DNA of 36,199 bases from an uncultured Porphyromonadaceae bacterium (GCA_947175265.1 CAMWMD010000033.1:1-36199); one strand, 5' to 3'; shown: positions 7,083-15,922, counted from the stretch's first letter. The notes: generated by a model not told the origin, from the letters alone. Numbers and translations: made by a program.

Positions 7083-9190
7083 AACATAAATTATTGATAC
7101 TGCTTTCGGGTCTGCTTTGCGTAATTGTATCAAGTTGCAGTGACGACAATGTAAATGATGAACCGAACTTCTCCAAGCCAACGATTGAGAAGACGGTCGT
7201 GGTTGTCCTGCCAATGGAGAACGGCCTCTCCGACCATTGGAAGCGCATTTTCACCATGCTTTCCCACAACATAGACCAGGCTTTTTCGTCTCAGGAAAAG
7301 ACCGTGAAACTCAATATCGAGTATCATGACGAAAGCACGGAAAACTTGGTTGAACTTGCGGAACAAATAAGCGTCCGCGAAGATGTCTATGCAGTAATCG
7401 GCGGTCTCTATTCATCAAGTGCCAAGACCCTTGCTGCTACGCTGTGCCGGACAGGAGTGACATTCATGACGCTTGCTACCACAGAGGAACTTGTAAGGGC
7501 TTTCGCTTCCACGGGAAATCTTTGGGCCATGACTGAGACCGACATCACCCAATCCGAAGTCCTGTTAAGCAAGGTTGTAAATTACGGCGGCCGTTCAGTG
7601 GGATTGATTGCCAATGGGAATGATGAATACGGCAAGACATTTGTCGATTGGTTCGCTTTTCAGGCAAATGAGCTTGGTCTGCAAGTAAAAGGGCTTTATA
7701 CCTATATTGGATCGGATATTGCCGAATCAGCAACAAATGCAGCTGTGAGTGGTGCTGACTATGTGATATGTGTTCCGAGTCATATAACGGATATAGGGGT
7801 GGTGGTCGATAAGTTTAACGCCGCCGGTGCCAATGTCCCGCGTCTCCTTTTCTCCGATATGGCCTATGGGTCTGACGTTATCGATCAGTTGGGTCAGAAA
7901 GCGGAAGGTATCGAGGGGGTATGCTTTGGTGCAAATCCCGAAACCGGATTCGATGTATCTTACCGAACATTTTTCGGTACTGACCCAACTGTCGGGGCTG
8001 CCCAACTGTATGATGCCGGAATGCTTCTCTCTTATGCGGTCTGGTATCAGGAGCTTCATCCCGACACGACCCTGCGCAATTCGCTCCGCAAGATTGTGGA
8101 TGGCCGTGACTTCAACATGGGTTCATGGATGGGCGAGGATATGCGCAATGTTATCAATGCACTGAGTCGGGGTGGTGAGCCTTACGTCAGAGGTGCATCT
8201 GGTTGGCTGGATTTTGACAGCAAGGTCTATACCAATGTGCTCTCCACGATATACTATAATTATAAGGTATATGACGGGCGTTACCTAATCCTTGACTACA
8301 ACACGGCTGATGGAGGCAATCGCACGGATGCAACCCTTGCCGGATGGAACTGGAAGGCCACACAGATGCAGGAGTTTGGAGCAGGAACTTCAATCTCGTA
8401 CGCTCCCTTGACCGGTCATCAGGCTCTGATTGTCGCATCTTCTACGGGTTGGAGCAACTATCGGCATCAGGCGGATGCACTTGCCATGTATCAGTTGCTC
8501 AAAGAGCATGGATATACCGACGACGACATAATATTGATTGTGGCAGACGATATAGCTGAACACGCCAACAACCCTGAAAAGGGTGTAATCCGTGTCAAAC
8601 ACGGAGGGGAGAATGTTTATGCTGACGCGAAGATTGACTACCGTCTTAAAGACTTAGGCCCGCATGATTTCTGCAATATCCTTGCGGGAAAACCGACAGA
8701 AAAGACCCCGACAGTGATTGAAGGCAACGAAGGAACAAACCTTTTGCTTTTCTGGAGCGGTCACGGCACTCCGGGTGCGTTCTGTTGGGATGAGCTGGCA
8801 AGAGGCGTGACACCTGAGATGATGCAGGATACACTCTCACAGCTCCATGCCAAAAAAGGCTACCGAAAACTTGCAGCGTTTGTAGAGACCTGCTATTCTG
8901 GTAGCGTGTTTGAAGGCAGCACCGGTTTCCCGGGAATGATATTCTATACAGCAGCCAACCCAAATGAAACCTCAAAGGCCGACATATTCAACACTGATTT
9001 AGGCGTCTGGATGAGCAACCGCTTCACATCCACCCTTATCGAGAATCTTTCCAATAAGTCAGTAATCTCAATGCGCGACCTTTACAACCGCCTTTTCATA
9101 AATACGGTCGGTAGCCATGTGATGGTCTATAACGCCGAGAAATACGGCAATCTTTACAACTCCTCTATGGACGAGTTCATAAACCCGTGA
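7079..9190 (+). CDS. Fusion lipoprotein: LivJ-type binding domain plus legumain/GPI8-like (C13) peptidase
   Basis: This 703-aa lipoprotein (lipobox Cys20, then S-D-D-N) has an N-terminal periplasmic-binding-protein domain of the branched-chain amino acid type (about 36-420), visible in V-L-P-M-E-N-G-L-S-D and A-V-I-G-G-L-Y-S-S-S. A caspase-fold C13 domain follows (about 445-690). Residues expected from human legumain are present: Asn460 and Arg462 in N-Y-R-H-Q-A-D, the catalytic His562 in S-G-H-G, Glu603 and the catalytic Cys605 in V-E-T-C-Y-S-G-S, and A-A-N-P-N-E-T-S. The legumain S1 residue Asp231 appears to be Val643 in D-L-G-V-W, as in GPI8/PIG-K, and Ser215 is Thr631. All catalytic residues are kept, so it should be active, with altered specificity. 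It is translationally coupled to the BMP-like gene. Ligand-gated proteolysis or transpeptidation at the cell surface is the inferred role. Confidence 0.85.
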   Translation: MKHKLLILLSGLLCVIVSSCSDDNVNDEPNFSKPTIEKTVVVVLPMENGLSDHWKRIFTMLSHNIDQAFSSQEKTVKLNIEYHDESTENLVELAEQISVREDVYAVIGGLYSSSAKTLAATLCRTGVTFMTLATTEELVRAFASTGNLWAMTETDITQSEVLLSKVVNYGGRSVGLIANGNDEYGKTFVDWFAFQANELGLQVKGLYTYIGSDIAESATNAAVSGADYVICVPSHITDIGVVVDKFNAAGANVPRLLFSDMAYGSDVIDQLGQKAEGIEGVCFGANPETGFDVSYRTFFGTDPTVGAAQLYDAGMLLSYAVWYQELHPDTTLRNSLRKIVDGRDFNMGSWMGEDMRNVINALSRGGEPYVRGASGWLDFDSKVYTNVLSTIYYNYKVYDGRYLILDYNTADGGNRTDATLAGWNWKATQMQEFGAGTSISYAPLTGHQALIVASSTGWSNYRHQADALAMYQLLKEHGYTDDDIILIVADDIAEHANNPEKGVIRVKHGGENVYADAKIDYRLKDLGPHDFCNILAGKPTEKTPTVIEGNEGTNLLLFWSGHGTPGAFCWDELARGVTPEMMQDTLSQLHAKKGYRKLAAFVETCYSGSVFEGSTGFPGMIFYTAANPNETSKADIFNTDLGVWMSNRFTSTLIENLSNKSVISMRDLYNRLFINTVGSHVMVYNAEKYGNLYNSSMDEFINP

Positions 9191-9309
9191 AACAAACCAA
9201 TTAATTTGGCGGTCATAGTGCTGGAGATCTCAACTAAATGGGAATGCTTTTCACATTCCGCTTCGAATTGGGTTTGAAACCGAATATCATAAATTGAAAT
9301 TTCAAAAAC

Positions 9310-10383
9310 ATGAAATTATTTCACGAATCTTTTAATATGCTGGCAGTGGCAACGCTGCTGGCATTTGCCATCGGAATTAGCTCCTGTAGTGATGATGAGC
9401 CACTGAAAGACCCTGAGACGGATATGCCGGAAAAAGGGAATGGCGAAGATTTTGTATTTGACGATGCATTATATTTCGAAGACAATTTCTTCGGGATAGA
9501 TTCCTTAGGCAACAGTTATGACCGAAAGGTGGGCTATACTTTAGACTCCAGTGATCCCAAACATCTGTATGTAGCAGCGGACTCTCCTGAGGATGCAAAG
9601 GATAAGTTTCTTGTCTGGCTCGCACCGGATTATGAAACTAAGATTACTACTGGAGAAAACGGGAGTATAATATACGTGCCAACAGACGAAGAAGGCAATC
9701 CTCAGGGAAAAATAATATATACCCCCAATGATGACGGGTATCAGTTTGGAAGCGTAGCCATTTCAAAGGAAACTCCGATTGACACGTTCCGCGAAGTCAC
9801 ATTCATCAGGTATAATGGCTTTCCTGATAATAGTGAGTTTTACGGTGATTTCATTGTCGAAGGTGACTATGTAGGCGCAAGAGCATGGCATAAGAATCCT
9901 GATGAGTGGACTTGTACTAATTTGGTTGGTTTAGTGATAAGGGCAAGAGAACCCGAATATAATAAAGCAGGAATCATAGTTTTCATCACTCCCGAAATGA
10001 ATGGCCGGAACCCGGCAATTGACGAATTGGCTCCTACCGTAAGTGAACTTTACCATTATATTGGTGGTGATTTTTATAATAGTGCCGTAGCGTTTTTACA
10101 TAAGCCGGTCAGTTATCTTGAGGATTTGGTTAACCAGTTGGGAATCACGATGAGAGTTGATTTTGAAACTGCTTTAATGAAAGGTGGTTTCGTAAAACAG
10201 GAGGAGAATATTAAATTTTCCTATAATGCAACTGAATTCTGGTCAAGGACGAAGGGCTCAACCAAATTTATGGGTCTCAAGACGCGCTATGTAAGCACTC
10301 TATCTGGAAAGAAGGATTGGTATACGATACAAAAACCATGGAATCCCCAAAAGCGTGTGATTTTCTTCCGTTATTACAACTAA
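9310..10383 (+). CDS. Surface lipoprotein of unknown function (357 aa)
   Basis: The signal ends I-S-S-C (Cys26) and is followed by S-D-D-E-P, an acidic export signal. The mature protein has an acidic, Pro-rich linker (about 30-50), a middle part with I-I-Y-V-P-T-D-E-E-G, and a C-terminal half with several Trp and aromatic residues (A-W-H-K-N-P-D-E-W, E-F-W-S-R-T-K-G). No domain family is recognised. It follows the peptidase fusion after a 119-base gap that contains a small GGAATG/CATTCC hairpin but no terminator T-run and no recognisable promoter. It may be a substrate or partner of the C13 peptidase; the sequence alone cannot tell. Confidence 0.75.
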   Translation: MKLFHESFNMLAVATLLAFAIGISSCSDDEPLKDPETDMPEKGNGEDFVFDDALYFEDNFFGIDSLGNSYDRKVGYTLDSSDPKHLYVAADSPEDAKDKFLVWLAPDYETKITTGENGSIIYVPTDEEGNPQGKIIYTPNDDGYQFGSVAISKETPIDTFREVTFIRYNGFPDNSEFYGDFIVEGDYVGARAWHKNPDEWTCTNLVGLVIRAREPEYNKAGIIVFITPEMNGRNPAIDELAPTVSELYHYIGGDFYNSAVAFLHKPVSYLEDLVNQLGITMRVDFETALMKGGFVKQEENIKFSYNATEFWSRTKGSTKFMGLKTRYVSTLSGKKDWYTIQKPWNPQKRVIFFRYYN

Positions 10384-10397
10384 AAAACAATCTAATT

Positions 10398-10994
10398 ATG
10401 AAATTCAGAACTGAAAATTTCAATTCGCTGATGATTGTGGTGCTTATTGCACTCATCCTCGGCCTTAGCGCTTGCAGTGACGAAAACGATGAGCCTAAAG
10501 TGCCTGACACATGGACTACAGCTTATACAGTAACAGCCACTTTCGGCCCCGAGATGTTCGAAATGGTTGACATCACTGCCCACATAGCAAAACCTAATGG
10601 CACAGTGTCGGAAGAAGTGGTGCTTCAGGAAAAGTACACCCTTAAAATGACTGGTAATAACATTCCCGATAAAGCCGGTGTGCTCTTTACCTTCGTACCA
10701 AAAAGCAATGTTGATCCCGACAAGGTCTATCATGTATTGATAGATGGTAATATAAGGGCAACAAGCTATAAGAACGGCGAGGTTTTCTCCTCCTTGAGCC
10801 CCACATCCATAAAAACCTCAGCTCCAATCAAAGGAAGTCAGGTTGAAAAATACTTCACCGGCAAAGGTGTGGCAATTACAGTCGGAATCTCCGATGACGG
10901 AAACGTAACCAGCGTTAATCCTGATCAATTTGACTTCGGTGTGAACAGCGTATGGGAATGGCTCGCAGGAGTTCTCTCAGGTAGTGATAAATAA
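10398..10994 (+). CDS. Surface lipoprotein of unknown function (198 aa)
   Basis: The start at 10398 is chosen because it gives a normal lipoprotein signal ending L-S-A-C (Cys26), followed by S-D-E-N-D-E. A longer frame from 10317 would overlap the previous gene and bury the signal. The mature part is mainly beta-type, with V-T-A-T-F-G-P-E-M-F-E-M-V-D near its start, and ends in a Trp-containing segment (V-W-E-W-L-A-G-V-L-S-G). No family is recognised. Its stop is only two bases from the ATG of the MscS-type channel, so the two are probably translated together, which is unusual for a surface lipoprotein and an inner-membrane channel. Confidence 0.75.
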   Translation: MKFRTENFNSLMIVVLIALILGLSACSDENDEPKVPDTWTTAYTVTATFGPEMFEMVDITAHIAKPNGTVSEEVVLQEKYTLKMTGNNIPDKAGVLFTFVPKSNVDPDKVYHVLIDGNIRATSYKNGEVFSSLSPTSIKTSAPIKGSQVEKYFTGKGVAITVGISDDGNVTSVNPDQFDFGVNSVWEWLAGVLSGSDK

Positions 10995-10996
10995 AC

Positions 10997-13336
10997 ATGA
11001 ATTTAAGACACAAAATCATACTGCTACTAATGACGGCAATGCTTTCGGCATTGCCGTCATGGGCAGTATTATCCGAAGACAATATTGACCGCACTGTAAT
11101 TATGTTGTCGGAGGATATGAAGGTTCTGGAGTCCAATATACAGAAAGATCTCCAACGTTTCGAGTATCGCCAACACGCTTTCCGCAGTCACATCGACAAT
11201 CTTTCCGAGATATGCGATGAGATGGGGATAGTGATGTATTCGCAGGATGAACGTTACCTATATGGAACACTTCAGGCTACTCAGGCTTTGAAGAATGTCA
11301 TCGATCAGATAAAATCCCAACGAAAGGGCCTTACGCTGCTTGAACAAGACCTCACTGCGATAGATACAAGATATGGCGAGCTTTCTCAGTTCCTGAAGTC
11401 AATAGAGGACCGTAACTTTTCTCCGGATGCAAGAAAGGCTCTCCAAAACTCGCTCTCTGTCGCTGATTCTTTGCAAAGAAGTCTCCAGAGTTATATGTTG
11501 CAACTAAACAGGGATAGGGCTGTATATAAGCTCCTGTCCGATAAGGCCGACAAACTGGAGAAGTATAACAACAGTTTGGTTCTAAACCTTCAGATGAGAA
11601 TATTCCTTACAGGCAATGAAAGTCTCGGAGAACTTCTCGCGAATTTCCCTCAGCGTTGGATGGAATTTACCGATGATTTGGAATGGAGGTTTCTGACAGG
11701 GCAGAGCGACACCGATGACTGGAATTCTCAGGAAGACCGCCTTTATGATTATCTTGACCTTAACAACTGGATAGCCCTGATTGTGGCTGTCTGCTGCTTC
11801 ATATTAACGAGATTCAAACGTTTTTGTCCCAAATGGATGATTGGGAAACGCTTGTATTACTCATTGATTTTCGGACTTGCTGTGTTGGTGGCGGGATTCC
11901 TGGTGATTCGTCTGATAGTTGGGTCCGGACATCAGTTCCAGATTATTCTCTTGATAGAGACCGAACTTTATCTGCTCGCACTGTTGATTGCAACCTCGGT
12001 TACGTTACGCATTAAAGGAAAAGGAATCGGGCGTGCCGTGCTGTCGTATCTGCCGATATTCGGCCTGACATTTCTTTTGCTTGCATATCGGGAGGACCTG
12101 GTGCCCCTCTCGACCGTTACATTCACGGCTCCGTTCCTATTTTCAGTAGCGTTGGCATTTCAGGTTGCCGTCATTTGGACCGGACATAAAAAACTTGACA
12201 TCACCGACCGCAACATGGCATGGGCCAATCTGTTTGTCCTTGCAATCAGTTTCTTCATGATATATTGGGGTTACACCATACTTGCCACCATGTTTTTCCT
12301 ACTTTGGATTGGCATTGAAACCGGCCTTATGCTTATCGCATTGGCTAAAAAATACATATCCCGTAAGCGAGTCAGCCGAGACAGCATGATAGGCTTGGCC
12401 ATACGTCTGCTTTTGTACCCTCTGGCATTTCCTGCGATAATCCTCCTGTCATTTGTATGGGTGGCTCACATATATAACCTGACTTTGTGGCTCAGCGAAC
12501 TGATGGGAACCCCATTCCTGAATATGCCGGACAAAGTGGGAGTTGTCTCTGTTTCAAAATTACTGGCAATTTACTCATTGGGAGTCATAGTGAATTATGT
12601 AGTCACTATGGTTAAATCGTTACTCCACAGGAACCCCGAATACAGACAAGGACGGGTTGCGGTATGGATTTCAGTAGGTAATATTATGGCATGGCTGCTG
12701 TATGTAGTTACGGTGATGATTATTCTCGACATCAATAAGGCCGGCCTTATTGCCGCAATCGGTGGTGCCAGTGTAGGTATCGGTTTTGCATTGAAAGATA
12801 CTTTTGAAAATCTTTTCAGTGGTATGTCGCTTATGACCGGAAGGCTTCGGCCGGGCGACATCCTTCAATATGAAGGTGAACGTGGCAAGGTGCTCAATAT
12901 CGGCATTATCTCCACTACAATGGAAACGGAGGATGGTCCGATTATGACAATGCCCAACCGACAGCTATTTGAGAAGAATTTCAAGAATATGACGCGAAAT
13001 AACAGGGTGGAATTACGGCATATCACCTTCGATATTTCAGCCGACAATGATCCGAAAATGGTTCGCCGTCTCATACTCGACTGTTTCAGGGACATTGATG
13101 GTGTAGATAACACCCGGAAACACGTTGTGATAATGAGAAATTTCGGAAGTGGCGTGATGCGGGTTGAGCTGAAAGTATGGATCGACTCAGAGAAATACCT
13201 TGCCACTGAACCTGCTGTCCGGGAGGCAGTTTTTGAAGCGTTCAGAACCAACGGTATTCAGAAGGCTTCTTTCATTGAGCAGATTGATTCCAAAGGCTCA
13301 ACATCAATAATGGAAAATAATAGAACTATATTATAA
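10997..13336 (+). CDS. MscS-family mechanosensitive channel with large periplasmic domain
   Basis: The 779-aa protein has a signal peptide (1-23), about 225 residues of predicted periplasmic coiled coil (25-250), roughly ten hydrophobic spans from about 256 to 605, and the MscS core: G-G-A-S-V-G-I-G-F-A-L-K-D (from 589, pore-lining helix), L-R-P-G-D-I-L-Q-Y-E-G and M-P-N-R-Q-L-F. Small MscS proteins have about 290 residues and three spans, so this is a large, MscK-like form. Such channels open when membrane tension rises and release solutes. Here it lies in a train of surface lipoproteins; a link between surface events and membrane tension, or simply envelope-stress co-expression, is inferred. 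It starts 2 bases after the preceding lipoprotein gene. Confidence 0.85.
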   Translation: MNLRHKIILLLMTAMLSALPSWAVLSEDNIDRTVIMLSEDMKVLESNIQKDLQRFEYRQHAFRSHIDNLSEICDEMGIVMYSQDERYLYGTLQATQALKNVIDQIKSQRKGLTLLEQDLTAIDTRYGELSQFLKSIEDRNFSPDARKALQNSLSVADSLQRSLQSYMLQLNRDRAVYKLLSDKADKLEKYNNSLVLNLQMRIFLTGNESLGELLANFPQRWMEFTDDLEWRFLTGQSDTDDWNSQEDRLYDYLDLNNWIALIVAVCCFILTRFKRFCPKWMIGKRLYYSLIFGLAVLVAGFLVIRLIVGSGHQFQIILLIETELYLLALLIATSVTLRIKGKGIGRAVLSYLPIFGLTFLLLAYREDLVPLSTVTFTAPFLFSVALAFQVAVIWTGHKKLDITDRNMAWANLFVLAISFFMIYWGYTILATMFFLLWIGIETGLMLIALAKKYISRKRVSRDSMIGLAIRLLLYPLAFPAIILLSFVWVAHIYNLTLWLSELMGTPFLNMPDKVGVVSVSKLLAIYSLGVIVNYVVTMVKSLLHRNPEYRQGRVAVWISVGNIMAWLLYVVTVMIILDINKAGLIAAIGGASVGIGFALKDTFENLFSGMSLMTGRLRPGDILQYEGERGKVLNIGIISTTMETEDGPIMTMPNRQLFEKNFKNMTRNNRVELRHITFDISADNDPKMVRRLILDCFRDIDGVDNTRKHVVIMRNFGSGVMRVELKVWIDSEKYLATEPAVREAVFEAFRTNGIQKASFIEQIDSKGSTSIMENNRTIL

Positions 13337-13347
13337 ATTCAAATTTC

Positions 13348-14679
13348 ATGAAAAAGAATTGCTTACCAAAAATATTGAGATACCTGTCTCTTGTAACTAT
13401 CCCTTTCCTCGCTGCTCCGAATGCCGGTGCAGAGGAAAGAGGTCCGTTTATCTTTCCGGGAGAACTTGATTTTTTAGGTGTGAAGGATCTTGACTTCAGC
13501 ACCACCTTCCTGCTGAATGATGGAGAAGTGACGGAATGGAGCGGTGAGGGGTTTCACACCGGTATTCAGCAAGTCTCATTGAGCATATATAACTGCAAGG
13601 AGATCCCCAAGACTTTTACTGTCCCCGACTCTCCAACAATGCATTTCTCAATCACCGATGGTTATGGTGAAGAAATTGAATCTGTTGAAAAGGATCTAAC
13701 GAGCGTATTCAACAGGATCAAGTTTATTCACGGTGATTTTCTAAATAAAGTGAGCCAACAAATAGCCGTTATGCGTGGAGGTGTGTATACAATGAAAGCG
13801 TCAATCACTCCCGATCTGTTCTCATACGAAGTAGTGGCACAGATCAAAGATGAGGCGGGTGTGCACGTGACGAATACAAAAACGGTTGTAGATTCCATCC
13901 TTGCACCGGTTTTGACAATTACAAGCGGATTCCCATATAATCCCGACGATGTTGCCGGTGAGAAAACTCTTAAATGGACTGTTGCCAGTGTCGATGACCC
14001 GACTAAAATTTTGGATGAAGACACTGAAAGTTATAATCTTGATGCAAGCAAAATCCTGTTGGCTGCTGAGGATGTTCTTGAATTGCCGGTGTCGGGATTG
14101 CAACCCGGGGAATATATCTACACTCTGACTTCTGATTATTCACCGGCTTGCATGACTTTCAAAGCATACGTCTATGATGTCCTTGATACTGAAATCACAT
14201 TTGATAAGCCACTTTACATGGCAGGTGAGGATAAAGAGGCGAAGTTTGATATAACTATGCGGTATGGCTATCCATATATTGAGGTAAATACTGAGACAAA
14301 AAAGCCTACAATAGAAGTGACAACAAAATTTCTTGAAGAAGATAAAACCGAGAAATTCTCTGAAACAGCGTGGTCTGACAGTGAAATGAATTACACGGCA
14401 AATCTATCGGTCTCACTTGAAAAAGTTACACAGGAGCTTGTAGAAAAATTCAAGGGAGAGGTGCCGTTGGATATATTGATATATTTCAATGGTCAGACTC
14501 AGTATCAGGGAACAGTAAACATCCCGTTTAAGTATTATAGTTCCGGTGTTGAAAATGTATCTGCTGATAATAATACTTCCACAAATATGAAATATTACAA
14601 CGTATTCGGTGTTGAGGTCGATTCTCAATATAAGGGTATTGTAATCTCTTCAGAAGGTAATAAAATTATTAGAAAATAA
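13348..14679 (+). CDS. Secreted protein with sorting-like C-terminal tail (443 aa)
   Basis: A Sec signal peptide (1-28, ending A-G-A-E-E) is followed by about 370 residues of beta-type sequence resembling tandem immunoglobulin-like folds, for example L-P-V-S-G-L-Q-P-G-E-Y-I-Y-T-L. No named family is recognised. The last 30 residues, from Y-Y-N-V-F-G-V-E-V to G-N-K-I-I-R-K, look like the short type IX secretion or outer-surface sorting tail common in Bacteroidales. It is the last gene of the train, 11 bases after the channel gene, and the only large one other than the leucine-rich-repeat gene with such a tail. It is probably an exported structural or binding subunit. Confidence 0.7.
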   Translation: MKKNCLPKILRYLSLVTIPFLAAPNAGAEERGPFIFPGELDFLGVKDLDFSTTFLLNDGEVTEWSGEGFHTGIQQVSLSIYNCKEIPKTFTVPDSPTMHFSITDGYGEEIESVEKDLTSVFNRIKFIHGDFLNKVSQQIAVMRGGVYTMKASITPDLFSYEVVAQIKDEAGVHVTNTKTVVDSILAPVLTITSGFPYNPDDVAGEKTLKWTVASVDDPTKILDEDTESYNLDASKILLAAEDVLELPVSGLQPGEYIYTLTSDYSPACMTFKAYVYDVLDTEITFDKPLYMAGEDKEAKFDITMRYGYPYIEVNTETKKPTIEVTTKFLEEDKTEKFSETAWSDSEMNYTANLSVSLEKVTQELVEKFKGEVPLDILIYFNGQTQYQGTVNIPFKYYSSGVENVSADNNTSTNMKYYNVFGVEVDSQYKGIVISSEGNKIIRK

Positions 14680-14857
14680 AGACATCAGTTCTTACATTAG
14701 GGATATTCAGAAAATATACAACTGATTATTTGCCAATATCTTAGATATTTTGTAACTTTACAAAGAACCTCCGATCCACCCATCTCAGGCTGTTTCGGGG
14801 GTATTTTACAAATTTTTCTACCGTGAAATTACAAAAATATCCGATATTACGGCAACT

Positions 14858-15373
14858 TTGCCGTTCCCAGAATTCGATTTTCTTCAGAAATATCGAGAGA
14901 GCTTTAAAGTGAGTGAGCTTGGTCGTATCCATGAACTTCTGCCTCTCAGGGAGATTGCCGATGAGATCCGAAGGAGGATGCCCCGGAAGAATCCCCGTGG
15001 AAACAAGCCTGTCTTCCCCCCGGAAGGCGAGATTGCATTGATGTTGCTCAAGCCTTATACGGGTCTGTCGGATGACGGACTGATAGAGATGCTCAATGGC
15101 AGCCTGCACATGCAGATGTTCTGCGGAGTTCTCATAGATCCCTCAAATCCAATAAAGGACGGAAAGATAGTGAGCACCATCCGCAACCGTCTTGCTCCTT
15201 ACCTTGACATCAGGGCTGTTCAGAAGATCCTGTACGGGAAGTGGAGTCCGGAACTGGCCGACAAGGATATGTTCCTTACCGATGCAACCTGTTATGAGAG
15301 CCATCTCAGGTATCCCACCGACATCAAGCTGCTGTGGGAAGGCTGTGAATGGATGTATGGCCTTTATTTTTAG
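14858..15373 (+). pseudogene. Truncated IS1182/IS5-like transposase
   Basis: The frame from about 14858 (a TTG; the true start is uncertain and the same frame is open further upstream) encodes about 170 residues typical of the N-terminal DUF772 part of IS1182/IS5-type transposases: E-I-A-L-M-L-L-K-P-Y-T-G-L-S-D-D-G-L, then I-V-S-T-I-R-N-R-L and D-A-T-C-Y-E-S-H. The frame breaks off at G-C-E-W-M-Y-G-L-Y-F, before most of the DDE catalytic domain, so it cannot be active. It lies 178 bases after the last gene of the accessory train and may mark an old right-hand boundary of the island. No complete terminal inverted repeats were identified. Confidence 0.8.
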
Positions 15374-15890
15374 AAAGATTTTCTTATGTCTTTGCAGGAT
15401 AAGACACCAATCTACTTTCCTATTCCGATATTTGCAACGAGACCCTATATGATATTCCACCATACTCCTTTAAATATCTAAACGTTTCATAACAGGCTCG
15501 CCAGTCAACAATATTCAGGGTTAATAACACCGGAGTCAACTTCTCTCAGGGTTAAACATCATAGTAAGTGAACCTAAATCAGGAAAATACACAGTTTTTT
15601 TATTTTTTGGAACGGAACGATTTTCACAAATTTTAACGCTACAAAACTCCGAAAATCAATTATTACCCCTTGATTAATTGCTCATTATAATTCACACCAT
15701 ATCCCGCAAAACGTTCCACCCCTGAAACGATTTCGGAACGATTCTTTATCCTCAGAAATATCCTATAATGAAATAGATGGATGTCGCAGTAAAAGTTTTT
15801 TTGAAAACAATCAAACTTTTTCTGTCCCCCGATGTTATAATATCAGAAAATCGTTTCATGATGTTAGGTTAGTTATAAAAGAATTCAGAA
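15374..15890. other. Intergenic stretch without a recognisable gene
   Basis: About 520 AT-rich bases separate the broken transposase from the next terminator. No frame longer than a few dozen codons looks coding on either strand. The stretch has repeated GGAACG and GAACGATT words (around 15609-15745) and long T-runs, but I see no clear promoter, tRNA or IS end. It is probably decayed mobile-element sequence. Confidence 0.5.
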
Positions 15891-15920
15891 GGCGGTCGAT
15901 GTGAATCGGCCGCCTTTCTT
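15891..15920 (+). terminator. Intrinsic terminator
   Basis: GGCGGTCGAT at 15891-15900 pairs with ATCGGCCGCC at 15905-15914 (10 bp with one G-U pair and a GTGA loop), followed by TTTCTT. It would stop plus-strand transcription coming from the transposase side; no intact gene directly precedes it. Confidence 0.7.
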
Positions 15921-15922
15921 TA

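Noticed and set aside
6027..9190. Classical ABC importer of nucleosides or branched-chain amino acids
   Set aside because: Both binding proteins are present but no permease or ATPase gene is in the window, and one is fused to a peptidase.
7079..9190. Gene fusion caused by an assembly error or frameshift
   Set aside because: The frame is open over the whole 703 codons, both domains are complete, and only one signal peptide is present.
15780..15890. Complete insertion-sequence end or attachment site near the second terminator
   Set aside because: No matching inverted repeat of the transposase's left side could be found.
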